Assembly: GCF_001278115.1 (NCBI RefSeq)
Contig: NZ_LIYD01000005.1
Coordinates: forward strand, 3,816,548-3,880,547
From: Flavobacterium akiainvivens
GTDB taxonomy: Bacteria; Bacteroidota; Bacteroidia; Flavobacteriales; Flavobacteriaceae
Reading direction: 5' to 3'
Length of the DNA: 64,000 bases
The notes beneath the pieces are model-generated. The model did not search any database. It was not told where the DNA came from and saw only the letters and a list, made by a program, of their open reading frames with translations. A program made the position numbers and the translations under genes. Of the stretch, positions 55,083 to 63,298 are shown piece by piece. Positions within the stretch are counted from its first letter, which is position 1, and each line of letters opens with the position of its first letter.

Positions 55083-55502
55083 ATGAAGAAGCTACTTGTA
55101 ATCCTGATTATGGTTGCCGCCCAGGCTACTGCATGGGCGCAAAAGCCAAAAGTTGTTACCACCGATAAACCGGGGTGGACAAAAATTGCCGAAACCACTG
55201 TTGATTTTAAAACCGAAAGTGATGAGCTTTTGGTTATTGGCAACAACCGTTTTGATTCGCTTAAGTTTAGTGTAGAAGATGCACCCATAAGCCTGGTGTC
55301 GCTGGATATTTATTTTGACAAGGGCGCGCAGCAAAGCGTTAGCGTGGGCAAAGAAATTAAAAGCGCGGGCGAAAGCGAGGTAATCAAACTGCCGGGAGAT
55401 ACTGAGCGTAAGGTTACCAAGGTGGTGTTCCGTTATAAAACGGTGGGCACATCGGGTAACGATAAAAAAGCCACTGTAAAGCTGTGGGGGCTTAAGTCTT
55501 AA
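55083..55502 (+). CDS. Exported DUF2541-like protein
   Basis: This 139-residue protein has a signal peptide (AAQATAWAQ) and a beta-sandwich-like domain. Its pattern (DELLVIGNNRFDSLKFSV, DIYFDKGAQQSVSVGKEI, LPGDTERKVTKVVFRY, WGLKS) resembles the small DUF2541 proteins such as E. coli YaaI. Function unknown; it should be periplasmic. It precedes another small gene by 58 bases. Confidence 0.75.
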   Translation: MKKLLVILIMVAAQATAWAQKPKVVTTDKPGWTKIAETTVDFKTESDELLVIGNNRFDSLKFSVEDAPISLVSLDIYFDKGAQQSVSVGKEIKSAGESEVIKLPGDTERKVTKVVFRYKTVGTSGNDKKATVKLWGLKS

Positions 55503-55522
55503 AAAATAAAGATTAAATAACC

Positions 55523-55547
55523 GCTGCCCTGCCACAAGCGGGGCAGC
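55523..55547 (+). other. Hairpin between two small genes
   Basis: GCTGCCC (55523-55529) pairs with GGGCAGC (55541-55547). There is no T-run after it, so it may be a weak terminator or an mRNA structure just before the ATG at 55561. Confidence 0.5.
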
Positions 55548-55560
55548 AAATTATAATAGT

Positions 55561-56007
55561 ATGAGTAAAATAACCAACCTGCTGGCGGGCCTTGGCGGTG
55601 CCATAGCCCTGAACGTTATTCACGAAAGCCTTAAAAAGAAAAGCAAAGAAACCCCACGTGTAGACCTGCTGGGCGAAGAAGCGTTGCAAAAAACCGTGGA
55701 GTATTTTGGGGGTGAAATAGAAGATGAAAAAACACTGTATAAAGCCACCCTTGCGGGCGATATACTTAGTAATGCCATGTATTATAGCATGATAGGCAAC
55801 GGTGCGCCACAGCATTTGTGGCTGCGTGCCATTAGCTATGGTGTGGCGGCTGGCGTGGGCGCCATTACCCTGCCCGAACCGCTGGGCCTTGACCCGGAGC
55901 CGGTTGCCAAAACCAAAACCAGCCAGGCGCTTACCGTGGGCTATTATGTTGCCGGGGCGCTGGTAACGGCGGGTATTTTAAGGGCGGTGGCGAGAAAGAA
56001 GGAGTAA
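55561..56007 (+). CDS. Small membrane-associated protein of unknown function
   Basis: This 148-residue protein has a Gly/Ala-rich hydrophobic N terminus (ITNLLAGLGGAIALNVI), a charged middle (KKKSKETPRVDLLGEEALQK) and two hydrophobic stretches (about 85-102 and 124-142, YYVAGALVTAGILRAV). No family is recognised. It probably sits at the inner membrane. It is convergent with the following TonB receptor gene. Confidence 0.7.
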   Translation: MSKITNLLAGLGGAIALNVIHESLKKKSKETPRVDLLGEEALQKTVEYFGGEIEDEKTLYKATLAGDILSNAMYYSMIGNGAPQHLWLRAISYGVAAGVGAITLPEPLGLDPEPVAKTKTSQALTVGYYVAGALVTAGILRAVARKKE

Positions 56008-56024
56008 GGCTAACGATTAAAATA

Positions 56025-56058
56025 AAAATGCCGCCCAAGCAGGGGCGGCATTTTCTTT
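56025..56058. terminator. Bidirectional terminator
   Basis: AAAATGCCGCCC (56025-56036) pairs with GGGCGGCATTTT (56043-56054). A-run and T-run flanks let it serve both the small gene and the convergent TonB receptor gene. Confidence 0.9.
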
Positions 56059-56092
56059 AAACAACAAAAGAAGGTTAACAAACAATAACAAC

Positions 56093-58636
56093 CTAAATGC
56101 TGAAACGCAGCGTAACGCCATAGGTGCGCTGGTCGCCAAGCACGCCCGCATAGTGGCCTGCGTTGCCGGCACCGGGCAATAGCTGCTCAAAATAATCTTT
56201 GTCTAAAATGTTGCGGCCCCACACGTACACGCTAAACCTGTCTGCCACGCGGAAACCCAAACGGGCGTTAACCAGCGAGTAGCCGTCTACCACAAGGTAT
56301 TTTGAGGGTGAGGGGCTGCTGCTAAATTCACTACGGTGGTAGGTGTCTATGGCCAGGAAGTATTCGCCTTTGCGGCCTATTAGCGACCCTGCAACCGAAC
56401 CTTCTCCCCCCAAAGACCCTGCCCACTCTGAAATGCCGGGCAGCTTAGCGCCCGATATATCTTTAAAGTTAGCACTGCCGGTTTCTTCAAGCGGCACGGG
56501 GGCGTTGGTAAATTTTACGTATTTGCCATCGGTATATGCTACGGCACCATAAATATTGAAATGATCGTTAAAGCGCAGGGTGGCATCTACCTCTACACCG
56601 CGCACGCGGATTTTCTCGGCATTGCTCAGGTAGCCACGGTTAACCGAAAGGTCGGCTGCCTGTACCTGGGTCTGGTAGTCGTTTACATCGGTGTTGTATA
56701 CCACAAAATTCAGGGTAGAGTTTTCAAACGGTATGGTTTTTACACCCGCTTCGTAATGAAAAACACGCTCAGGCTTAATGGTGGCAAGCTCGGTCATGGG
56801 CTGGCCGTTAGCGTTTGGCAGGCCGCCCAGGTTTAATCCTACGGGTTTAAAGCCTGTGGCGCCTGTGGCAAATATATTAACGCGTTTAGAGGGCTTGTAA
56901 GCGGCTGTAAGCTGCCCGCTGAAGTTAGTGTCGTCTACATTGGCGGTAAACGCCTGGTTGCTGTATACCGAATTTTTAAGGGCAATAAGCGCCGGGTCGT
57001 CGGTTTGCAGGCCGCCGTAGGTTTCGCGGCGGAAATCAACATCCTTATCGTCATAGTTTATCCTGAAACCGGGTAATATGTTTAGCTTATCGGTTACGGC
57101 CCAGTCTACCTGCCCAAAGAACGCCCCGCTAAAGCTCTCCATATTGGGGTAAGAACGTATGCCATAGCCTTCAAGCAATCCGGGGGTTTGCCAAAGTTCG
57201 CTGGTGCTGTTCTGGCTAAAGCGCCACTGGTCGCGGCCGGCTTCTTCCACATGGGCGCCGTCTGCCTTTAGGGTTTGCCCAATGGCAAATAGGCCAAACA
57301 CGGCATCAAGCCCTTCGGTAAGGGTGCCTGCCCAGCGCACTTCCTGGCTCCACTGGCGGTGGTTAGAGGGCGCTTCTGATTTGGCTAAGCCCTGCAGGCC
57401 GGTGAAATCGCGGTCGTTGCTGGGGTCCCAGTCCCAAAAACGCCACGCAGTGGTGCTGGTAAGCGTACCGTTACCCACCTTAATATTTACGTTAACCGAA
57501 GCCCCACCCATATCCTGGTTAGAACGCCACGGCGTGTCCTGGTCTATAATACGGTCAAACGGGTTGGTGCTGGGCAGTGAGTAGCCCAAATCAGCAATAA
57601 TCTGGTTAAACTGGCTGTAGGCCGCGCGCTGTGTAGGGGCTACACCGGCAATAACCTGTGCATAGCCTACGGGGCGCTGGCGGGTGTAGTCTACCGCAAA
57701 AAGCACATCAACGGTATTGTTGGGCTGATACAACAGCTGCCCGCGAAGGCCCACGTTGTTGAGGTCGTTAACACGCTGCTGGTTGCGTATGTTGTACAGG
57801 AGGCCATCGCGCTGTGTACCGCTAAACGATATCCTTGCGGCAAGCTTATCGGTCAGCGGCCCGGTAACCGACACCTTGCTCTGCAAAAAGTTGTAGTTGC
57901 CAAAGCTGTTCTCTACGGTGGCGCCAAAGTTAAATTGCGGTTTCTTTGTGGTAATGTTAAACGCACCGGCAGTGGTGTTTTTGCCAAAGAGCGTACCCTG
58001 TGGCCCGCGCAGTACCTCAATTTGCTCAAGGTCTATAAAATCGAGCGTGGTGGCAGCGGGGCGGGCATAATACACGCCGTCTACATAAAAGCCCACACCG
58101 GGATCTATACCATCATTGGTTAAGCCAAAGGTAGTACCCAGCCCGCGGATGCTAAGCCCTGTATTCCTTGGGTTTGAAGAATATAACTGTACCGATGGCA
58201 CCAGCTCTTTAATACGGTTTACGTTAAACGCACCGGCATCATTTGCAAGGCGGCCGCTGATTACCGATATGGGGATGGGCACGTTTTGCGCGTTTTCCTT
58301 ACGGCGGCGCGATGTAATAACCACTTCGCTAAGGCTGGTGTCAAACACTTCCGTTAAGGTAACTTCCAAAGGCAGCGTGGTAGATTCTGTAACCGTAATG
58401 GTTTGGTCTTTGTATCCTAAAAACGTAATGTTTATGGTAACCGGCAGGGTTTGCGCGGGGATGAAAAAGAGCCCGTCAGTATCGGTAATTGCTGTGGTAG
58501 TGGTGTTTTGCACCAGTATGGTGGCTCCGGGCATGGGCAGGCCGTCTGACCCTGTTATGCTACCGGCAATATCAGTCTGGGCTATAGCACTGCCAAAAGC
58601 AAGCAGCAGGCTAAGCAAGGGTAGTAGTTTCTTCAT
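56093..58636 (-). CDS. TonB-dependent receptor
   Basis: This 847-residue outer-membrane receptor has a signal peptide (LAFGSAIAQ), a carboxypeptidase-like domain (about 20-105, TDIAGSITGSDGLPMPGATI), a TonB box-like stretch (LSEVVITSRRR), a plug (NPRNTGLSIRGLGTTFGLTN, IEVLRGPQGTLFGKNTTAGA) and a barrel ending YGVTLRFSI. The plug resembles proteobacterial-type siderophore or vitamin receptors more than SusC proteins. There is no SusD or uptake partner nearby, so the substrate is unknown. An inverted repeat overlapping its promoter suggests repressor control, perhaps by a metal. Confidence 0.9.
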   Translation of the reverse strand: MKKLLPLLSLLLAFGSAIAQTDIAGSITGSDGLPMPGATILVQNTTTTAITDTDGLFFIPAQTLPVTINITFLGYKDQTITVTESTTLPLEVTLTEVFDTSLSEVVITSRRRKENAQNVPIPISVISGRLANDAGAFNVNRIKELVPSVQLYSSNPRNTGLSIRGLGTTFGLTNDGIDPGVGFYVDGVYYARPAATTLDFIDLEQIEVLRGPQGTLFGKNTTAGAFNITTKKPQFNFGATVENSFGNYNFLQSKVSVTGPLTDKLAARISFSGTQRDGLLYNIRNQQRVNDLNNVGLRGQLLYQPNNTVDVLFAVDYTRQRPVGYAQVIAGVAPTQRAAYSQFNQIIADLGYSLPSTNPFDRIIDQDTPWRSNQDMGGASVNVNIKVGNGTLTSTTAWRFWDWDPSNDRDFTGLQGLAKSEAPSNHRQWSQEVRWAGTLTEGLDAVFGLFAIGQTLKADGAHVEEAGRDQWRFSQNSTSELWQTPGLLEGYGIRSYPNMESFSGAFFGQVDWAVTDKLNILPGFRINYDDKDVDFRRETYGGLQTDDPALIALKNSVYSNQAFTANVDDTNFSGQLTAAYKPSKRVNIFATGATGFKPVGLNLGGLPNANGQPMTELATIKPERVFHYEAGVKTIPFENSTLNFVVYNTDVNDYQTQVQAADLSVNRGYLSNAEKIRVRGVEVDATLRFNDHFNIYGAVAYTDGKYVKFTNAPVPLEETGSANFKDISGAKLPGISEWAGSLGGEGSVAGSLIGRKGEYFLAIDTYHRSEFSSSPSPSKYLVVDGYSLVNARLGFRVADRFSVYVWGRNILDKDYFEQLLPGAGNAGHYAGVLGDQRTYGVTLRFSI

Positions 58637-58654
58637 TGTGGTTTTTTTGGTAGG

Positions 58655-58663
58655 GCAAATATA
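58655..58663 (-). promoter_or_regulatory. -7 box of the solitary TonB receptor gene
   Basis: On the minus strand TATATTTGC fits TAnnTTTGc exactly, 18 bases before the ATG at 58636. Confidence 0.6.
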
Positions 58664-58673
58664 TATAAAAATC

Positions 58674-58702
58674 TATTAGTCTACTAAATCCATAGACTAA
58701 TA
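58674..58702. promoter_or_regulatory. Candidate operator: 10-bp inverted repeat over the -33 region
   Basis: TATTAGTCTA (58674-58683) and TAGACTAATA (58693-58702) are perfect inverted arms with a 9-base spacer, directly upstream of the -7 box of the TonB receptor gene. The TTAG/CTAA half-sites recall DtxR-type metal operators. Regulator identity is inferred. Confidence 0.6.
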
Positions 58703-58778
58703 TGAAATAAAATTATTCCAACCGTGGCAAGGTTTTCTGCATCTTGTTTTTAGTATATTTAAACTCAAAGTTATCTTC

Positions 58779-60554
58779 ATGAAAAAGAGCCTATTACTTG
58801 TTGTAAGCCTTGTATGCTTTGCGGCTTATAGCCAGAAAAAATTTATGCCTGATGCACATGGCCATGTTTCAGGTAAGGCGTTTGGGGTTTTTATTAGCCA
58901 GCGCGGCTATAAACTTGTGGGCAGTTTTGATACTGTGAGTAAGAAACCATTATTGCGTTATGCAAAAGTGCTGAAGGACAGCCTGTGGGGTTTTATCGAT
59001 ACAGAGGGTATTGAGGTTATAAAGCCGCAGTTTGCCTTTGTGGAAGATTTTAAAGACGGCTATGCCCGGGCAGGGCGCTATGTTTTTTATGAGGGCACGC
59101 ATATAGTTGAAAGCAATAAATACTGGCTCATAAACCTTAAGGGCGAAACCATTAGCCGGGAGTATGGATATATGGGTATGGCGGACAAGGGTTTCCGTAT
59201 TGTGCGGGAAGGCTTTACTTATGGCGTATTGCAGGCAGAGGGAAAAGAGCTCCTGCCCACAGAATATGACGGCATTACCATACACGAAGATTTCTTTTTA
59301 ATATGGAACAACAAAAAGGCTGCCGTGTTTAGCCATAAAGGAGAGCAGCTTACGGATTTTATGTTTGGCAACCTTGAACCGGCCGGCCCTTTTTTGATTG
59401 AATATTCTGATATCGGCATCCGCCTGGTCGACCCGGATATGCTGATTCCGCTTAGCACCAGCTGGTATCACCCTTACGAGTATCTCAATATGAACATGGA
59501 CCTGCCCTGGCCACAGGATAAGAAAGTTGTTGCGCTTAAGAAAGCCGAAAAATGCTACCTGTTAAACCAAAAGGGGCAACAGGTAGGGGAAGCTTACAAT
59601 CATTTGCAGCAGCAGTCGGCCCATTATTATTTTGGCAGTAATGAAACCGGCAACTGGCTTTTGAACGAAGATGGGAAAAAGGTGCTGAAGCTTAACTATC
59701 ATGTAGGGATTTCCCATGATGAAAAATTTTTTGAAGTGCGGTTGGGTGATGACGATTACCGGTATTATAACGGGCGTTTCCGCGAAATAGAGTTGCCGGC
59801 TTATGACTATGCAACGCCTGTTGGTAACAATTTGCTTGCAGTAAAAAAGGGCTTTAAATGGGGCCTTGCTGATTATAAAGGCAGGTTGCAGGCGCCGTTA
59901 GAATATGAGCGGCCGGATAGTTTTTTCGGTTATAATTATGATGAGCAGCTTATTGCAGACAAAGGGTATAACGAAACTGGCGTTATAGATAAAAAGGGCA
60001 GGGTTGTTATTCCGTGCATGTATGATAACATAATTCCCATTGGAACGCTCTTTTTGCCCTCCCGTCAAGAATATGAACTACCCCCGGCTGAAAGGGCATA
60101 TGTAGTATCTAAAGATGGCCTTAGCGGTATTTTTGACACAAAAGGCAAACAGTTGCTTGACATAGCCTATGAGGAAATACAGGTTATGGATAAGCGCGGC
60201 TATTATGCCGTATTGAAAAACGGGTTGTGGGGTATAGTCAATAACAGGTTTGAGACAGCTGCCCAGCCGCGATTTACAGATATTATAGACGAATACCCCG
60301 GGGAAGGGCTGGTGCTTGTAAATTCATACAGCGGCAAAGCTCTTGTAGACTATAACGGTAATGAGGAAATGCCATTTCGATATGAGCTAAGGGAAAACAT
60401 CCGCATAAATGAAGCTATAACCTATATAACCAAGTATCGTGGCGCCGGCTTAAACTTTAAAGGCATGTTTGTGGTTGATATATCCGGAGGTGTGTACTGG
60501 GTAGATCTTTATAATAACCGGTACGAATTTAATGAGCGTATTGGTGTTAATTGA
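58779..60554 (+). CDS. Exported WG-repeat protein
   Basis: This 591-residue protein has a signal peptide (LVVSLVCFAAYSQ) and multiple WG (KWG-type) repeats across its length: LWGFIDTEGIEVIKPQFAFV, KWGLADYKGRLQAPLEYERP, KGRVVIPCMYDNIIPIG and GLWGIVNNRFETAAQPRFTD. WG repeats form beta structures of unclear function, and exported versions are frequent in Bacteroidota. It is a single-gene unit, about 140 bases from the divergent TonB receptor. No enzymatic motif is seen. Confidence 0.88.
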   Translation: MKKSLLLVVSLVCFAAYSQKKFMPDAHGHVSGKAFGVFISQRGYKLVGSFDTVSKKPLLRYAKVLKDSLWGFIDTEGIEVIKPQFAFVEDFKDGYARAGRYVFYEGTHIVESNKYWLINLKGETISREYGYMGMADKGFRIVREGFTYGVLQAEGKELLPTEYDGITIHEDFFLIWNNKKAAVFSHKGEQLTDFMFGNLEPAGPFLIEYSDIGIRLVDPDMLIPLSTSWYHPYEYLNMNMDLPWPQDKKVVALKKAEKCYLLNQKGQQVGEAYNHLQQQSAHYYFGSNETGNWLLNEDGKKVLKLNYHVGISHDEKFFEVRLGDDDYRYYNGRFREIELPAYDYATPVGNNLLAVKKGFKWGLADYKGRLQAPLEYERPDSFFGYNYDEQLIADKGYNETGVIDKKGRVVIPCMYDNIIPIGTLFLPSRQEYELPPAERAYVVSKDGLSGIFDTKGKQLLDIAYEEIQVMDKRGYYAVLKNGLWGIVNNRFETAAQPRFTDIIDEYPGEGLVLVNSYSGKALVDYNGNEEMPFRYELRENIRINEAITYITKYRGAGLNFKGMFVVDISGGVYWVDLYNNRYEFNERIGVN

Positions 60555-60742
60555 TTTAGGCGTATTGTTAATTTAATGTGAAATTTATCAGCGGTTTTCT
60601 GTATAAAATTTAGATTTTGCTGTTAAAGTTTGCAAAGTATGCAATAGGGTTATATATTTAACGTTTCATTAAGGATTTCATCCTTAGCTACATACATAAA
60701 ACATCAATATTTCCGCTGCGGCGGAGGCAATCTAACAACATC

Positions 60743-61735
60743 ATGAGAACTTATTCTGTACAGGAAATTAACAACATTATTGGCGGTATGCTGGTAGGCA
60801 ACACCAGTAGTATGGTGACGTCTCCGGAGCAGCTGGAGCGTGCCAAATGCGACCAGATATCGTTTATTGGCCACAAAAAGTATGAAAAGCTTTGGGCCGA
60901 AAGCAAGGCACCCGTAGCTGTGGTTAACGACACCATTAGCATTGAGCCGGGCGAGAACCGCGCTTTTATTAAAGTAAAGAATGCCGACCTGGCCATGACT
61001 ACCGTTTTGGAGCTTTTCGCACAGGACGGCCCTAAGTTTGACACCGATATTCACCCGACTGCCGTAGTGCACGCTACTGCTAAAGTGGGCGAAGGCACAC
61101 GCATAGGCGCAGGCTGCTATGTGGGGCCTGATGTGGTGCTGGGCAAAAACGTTACGCTATACCCTAACGCTACCGTGCTTGACGAATGCACCATAGGCGA
61201 CCATACTATGCTGTGGAGCGGCGTTGTGGTGCGCGAGCGCTGCCATGTGGGCGCACATTGTATACTGCACCCTAATGCTACCATAGGTGCCGATGGCTTT
61301 GGCTTTAGGCCATGCCCGCAACGTGGCCTGGTTAAGATACCGCAAATTGGTAACGTGGTTATAGGCAACTGGGTTGAAATAGGCTCGGGCTCGTGCGTAG
61401 ACCGTGGCAAGTTTAGCTCTACCATAGTGGGCGACGGCTGTAAGATAGACAACCTGGTACAGATAGGCCACAACAGCGTTATGGGCAAATTCTGTATTAT
61501 GGCGGGTAATAGCGGCCTTGCGGGCTCGGTTACGCTGGGTAACGGGGTTATTATTGGCGGCAGCGCCAGTATTAAAGACCACACCACCCTGGGCGATGGT
61601 GTTACCATAGGCGCAGGCAGTGGCGTTGTGGGCGATGTGGAAGCCGGTAAAACCTACCTGGGCTATCCTGCACAGGAAGCCAGGACCACATTAAAGCAAT
61701 GGGCAATGCTTAAAAAGCTTGCCGCCGGAAACTAA
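60743..61735 (+). CDS. lpxD: UDP-3-O-acylglucosamine N-acyltransferase LpxD
   Basis: This 330-residue hexapeptide-repeat acyltransferase has an N-terminal uridine-binding domain (about 1-100) followed by a left-handed beta helix of many [LIV]GxxxX repeats (about 103-300). The catalytic His243 in LVQIGHNS lines up with His239 of E. coli LpxD. It adds the second hydroxyacyl chain in lipid A synthesis at the cytoplasmic face of the inner membrane. It stands alone here, away from lpxA or fabZ, so it may be a second, divergent copy (compare the usual lpxD-lpxC-lpxA cluster); I cannot test that within this window. Confidence 0.88.
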   Translation: MRTYSVQEINNIIGGMLVGNTSSMVTSPEQLERAKCDQISFIGHKKYEKLWAESKAPVAVVNDTISIEPGENRAFIKVKNADLAMTTVLELFAQDGPKFDTDIHPTAVVHATAKVGEGTRIGAGCYVGPDVVLGKNVTLYPNATVLDECTIGDHTMLWSGVVVRERCHVGAHCILHPNATIGADGFGFRPCPQRGLVKIPQIGNVVIGNWVEIGSGSCVDRGKFSSTIVGDGCKIDNLVQIGHNSVMGKFCIMAGNSGLAGSVTLGNGVIIGGSASIKDHTTLGDGVTIGAGSGVVGDVEAGKTYLGYPAQEARTTLKQWAMLKKLAAGN

Positions 61736-61760
61736 TTTTTTCGTTTCGTTTTATCCATAC

Positions 61761-61790
61761 AAAAAGCCCCGCAAAGGGGCTTTTATTTTT
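61761..61790 (+). terminator. Terminator after lpxD
   Basis: AAAAGCCCC pairs with GGGGCTTTT around GCAAA, followed by ATTTTTG. Confidence 0.9.
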
Positions 61791-61853
61791 GTCATATTTC
61801 GGGTTTCAAAACTTTATGACTTTCGACTTTTAAACTTTTGACTGATTTTAATC

Positions 61854-61893
61854 TTTCACACCGTGAAAATGAATTCCGAAAGTGAAATATTAA
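61854..61893. repeat. Dispersed 40-bp intergenic repeat, copy 2
   Basis: This is the second copy of the sequence at 26324-26363 (35 of 40 bases identical, transitions only). It lies between the lpxD terminator and the convergent murF end. Confidence 0.8.
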
Positions 61894-61951
61894 AACATTT
61901 TTTTGTTGCGAAATATTTTGTGTTTTGGTATAATTGATGCTGATTTTTTGG

Positions 61952-63235
61952 TTAAAGTAGCTCAAGGCTTCTCTCTAAGGCCATTCCGCGTGATCCTTTT
62001 ATTAAAATCGTATTATTTTCACGTTTGTTGTTTTCGAGGTAGTTTTTAAGGCTTTCGAAGGTATCGTGGAAGTGTAAATTTTGCTTCTCAACCTTGTTGA
62101 AATAAAAGTCTTTTCCTACAAAATGTACCTCAATGCTACCCTGGCCTGATAGCAGCTCAACCACCTTGCGGTGCTCTTCCGGGCTCTCAGGGCCAAGCTC
62201 AAACATATCTCCTAAAATAGCTGTTTTGTGCTGTGCATCAAGCTGTTGAAAGTTAGTTATGGCGGCTGCCATACTGCTTGGGTTGGCGTTATAGGCATCC
62301 AGTATTACCTTATTGCCGTTAACCTCCATAAGCTGGCTGCGGTTGTTGTTTGGTACATAGCCTTCTATAGCCGCTTTAATCTGATTATCAGCTACTTTAA
62401 AGTAATGGCCTATCGTTATGGCAGCACTTATATTAGGTGCATTATAGATGCCTATGAGGTTAGATTGTATGTGTAAGTTGTTGTAAATCAGGCTTACCAT
62501 AGGGTTTGCTTCTATGCTTTCCACGCGCACATCGCCATCATAGCTGTTAGCCGCGAAGGTAAAGCGGGGCAGGGCAGCGGTTTTCTCGGCCTGAATGGGG
62601 TCGTCAAGGTTAACGAACGCTGTTTTTGTGTTGGTTTCCAGGTAGTTGTAAAGTTCGCTTTTGCCTTTTATAACGCCTTCAAATCCGCCAAAACCCTCAA
62701 GGTGCGCCTTGCCAAAGTTGGTTATATAGCCAAAATTGGGTTCGGCAATGCTGCATAACAGTTCGATTTCCTTTTGGTGGTTGGCGCCCATTTCTACAAT
62801 GCCTATCTCGGTTTCAGTACTGAAAGTCAGTAAAGTAAGCGGTACGCCTATGTGGTTGTTGAGGTTGCCTACAGTGGCTTTGGTGTTGTATTTTTGGCTC
62901 AGTACGGCGTTAATAAGCTCCTTAGTTGTGGTTTTGCCGTTGCTCCCTGTAAGACCTATAACGGGCAGGCCAAGCACCCTTCGGTGGTGGCGTGCCAGCT
63001 GTTGCAGGGTTTCTAAGCTGTTGTTTACCAGCAGTATATTCTCTGATGCTTGGTGGGTTGGGTTGTCTACAACGGCATATTTAGCGCCTTTTGCAAGGGC
63101 TTCAGAGGCAAAGATATTGGCATCGAAGTTATCGCCTTTAAGGGCAACAAACATAGAGCCCGGGGTTATTTTACGGGTGTCTGTAGAGATGCCTGTGCAC
63201 TCTAAAAAGCAGGTATACAGGGTGGTTATGTCCAT
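61952..63235 (-). CDS. murF: UDP-N-acetylmuramoyl-tripeptide--D-alanyl-D-alanine ligase MurF
   Basis: This 427-residue Mur ligase has the N-terminal STDTRKITPGSMFVALKG (UDP-substrate domain), the ATP loop GLTGSNGKTTTKE (94-106), EMGANHQKEI in the central domain, and NRSQLMEVNGNKVILDAYNANPSS with ILGDMFELG in the C-terminal part, all typical of MurF. It joins D-Ala-D-Ala to the peptidoglycan precursor in the cytoplasm, using ATP. It follows gldJ on the same strand, the arrangement known from Flavobacterium, with a hairpin between them. Confidence 0.96.
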   Translation of the reverse strand: MDITTLYTCFLECTGISTDTRKITPGSMFVALKGDNFDANIFASEALAKGAKYAVVDNPTHQASENILLVNNSLETLQQLARHHRRVLGLPVIGLTGSNGKTTTKELINAVLSQKYNTKATVGNLNNHIGVPLTLLTFSTETEIGIVEMGANHQKEIELLCSIAEPNFGYITNFGKAHLEGFGGFEGVIKGKSELYNYLETNTKTAFVNLDDPIQAEKTAALPRFTFAANSYDGDVRVESIEANPMVSLIYNNLHIQSNLIGIYNAPNISAAITIGHYFKVADNQIKAAIEGYVPNNNRSQLMEVNGNKVILDAYNANPSSMAAAITNFQQLDAQHKTAILGDMFELGPESPEEHRKVVELLSGQGSIEVHFVGKDFYFNKVEKQNLHFHDTFESLKNYLENNKRENNTILIKGSRGMALERSLELL

Positions 63236-63248
63236 ATAGCTATAAAAA

Positions 63249-63276
63249 AATAAAAGCCCTAAGATAGGGCTTTTAT
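63249..63276. terminator. Hairpin between gldJ and murF
   Basis: ATAAAAGCCCT pairs with AGGGCTTTTAT around AAGAT. A- and T-rich flanks make it usable on either strand. It should end or attenuate gldJ transcription before murF. Confidence 0.85.
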
Positions 63277-63298
63277 AATATTATCGATACAAATTTTA

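Noticed and set aside
60715..60727. GC-rich CCGCTGCGGCGG hairpin before lpxD as a riboswitch
   Set aside because: It is too short, with no conserved aptamer features.
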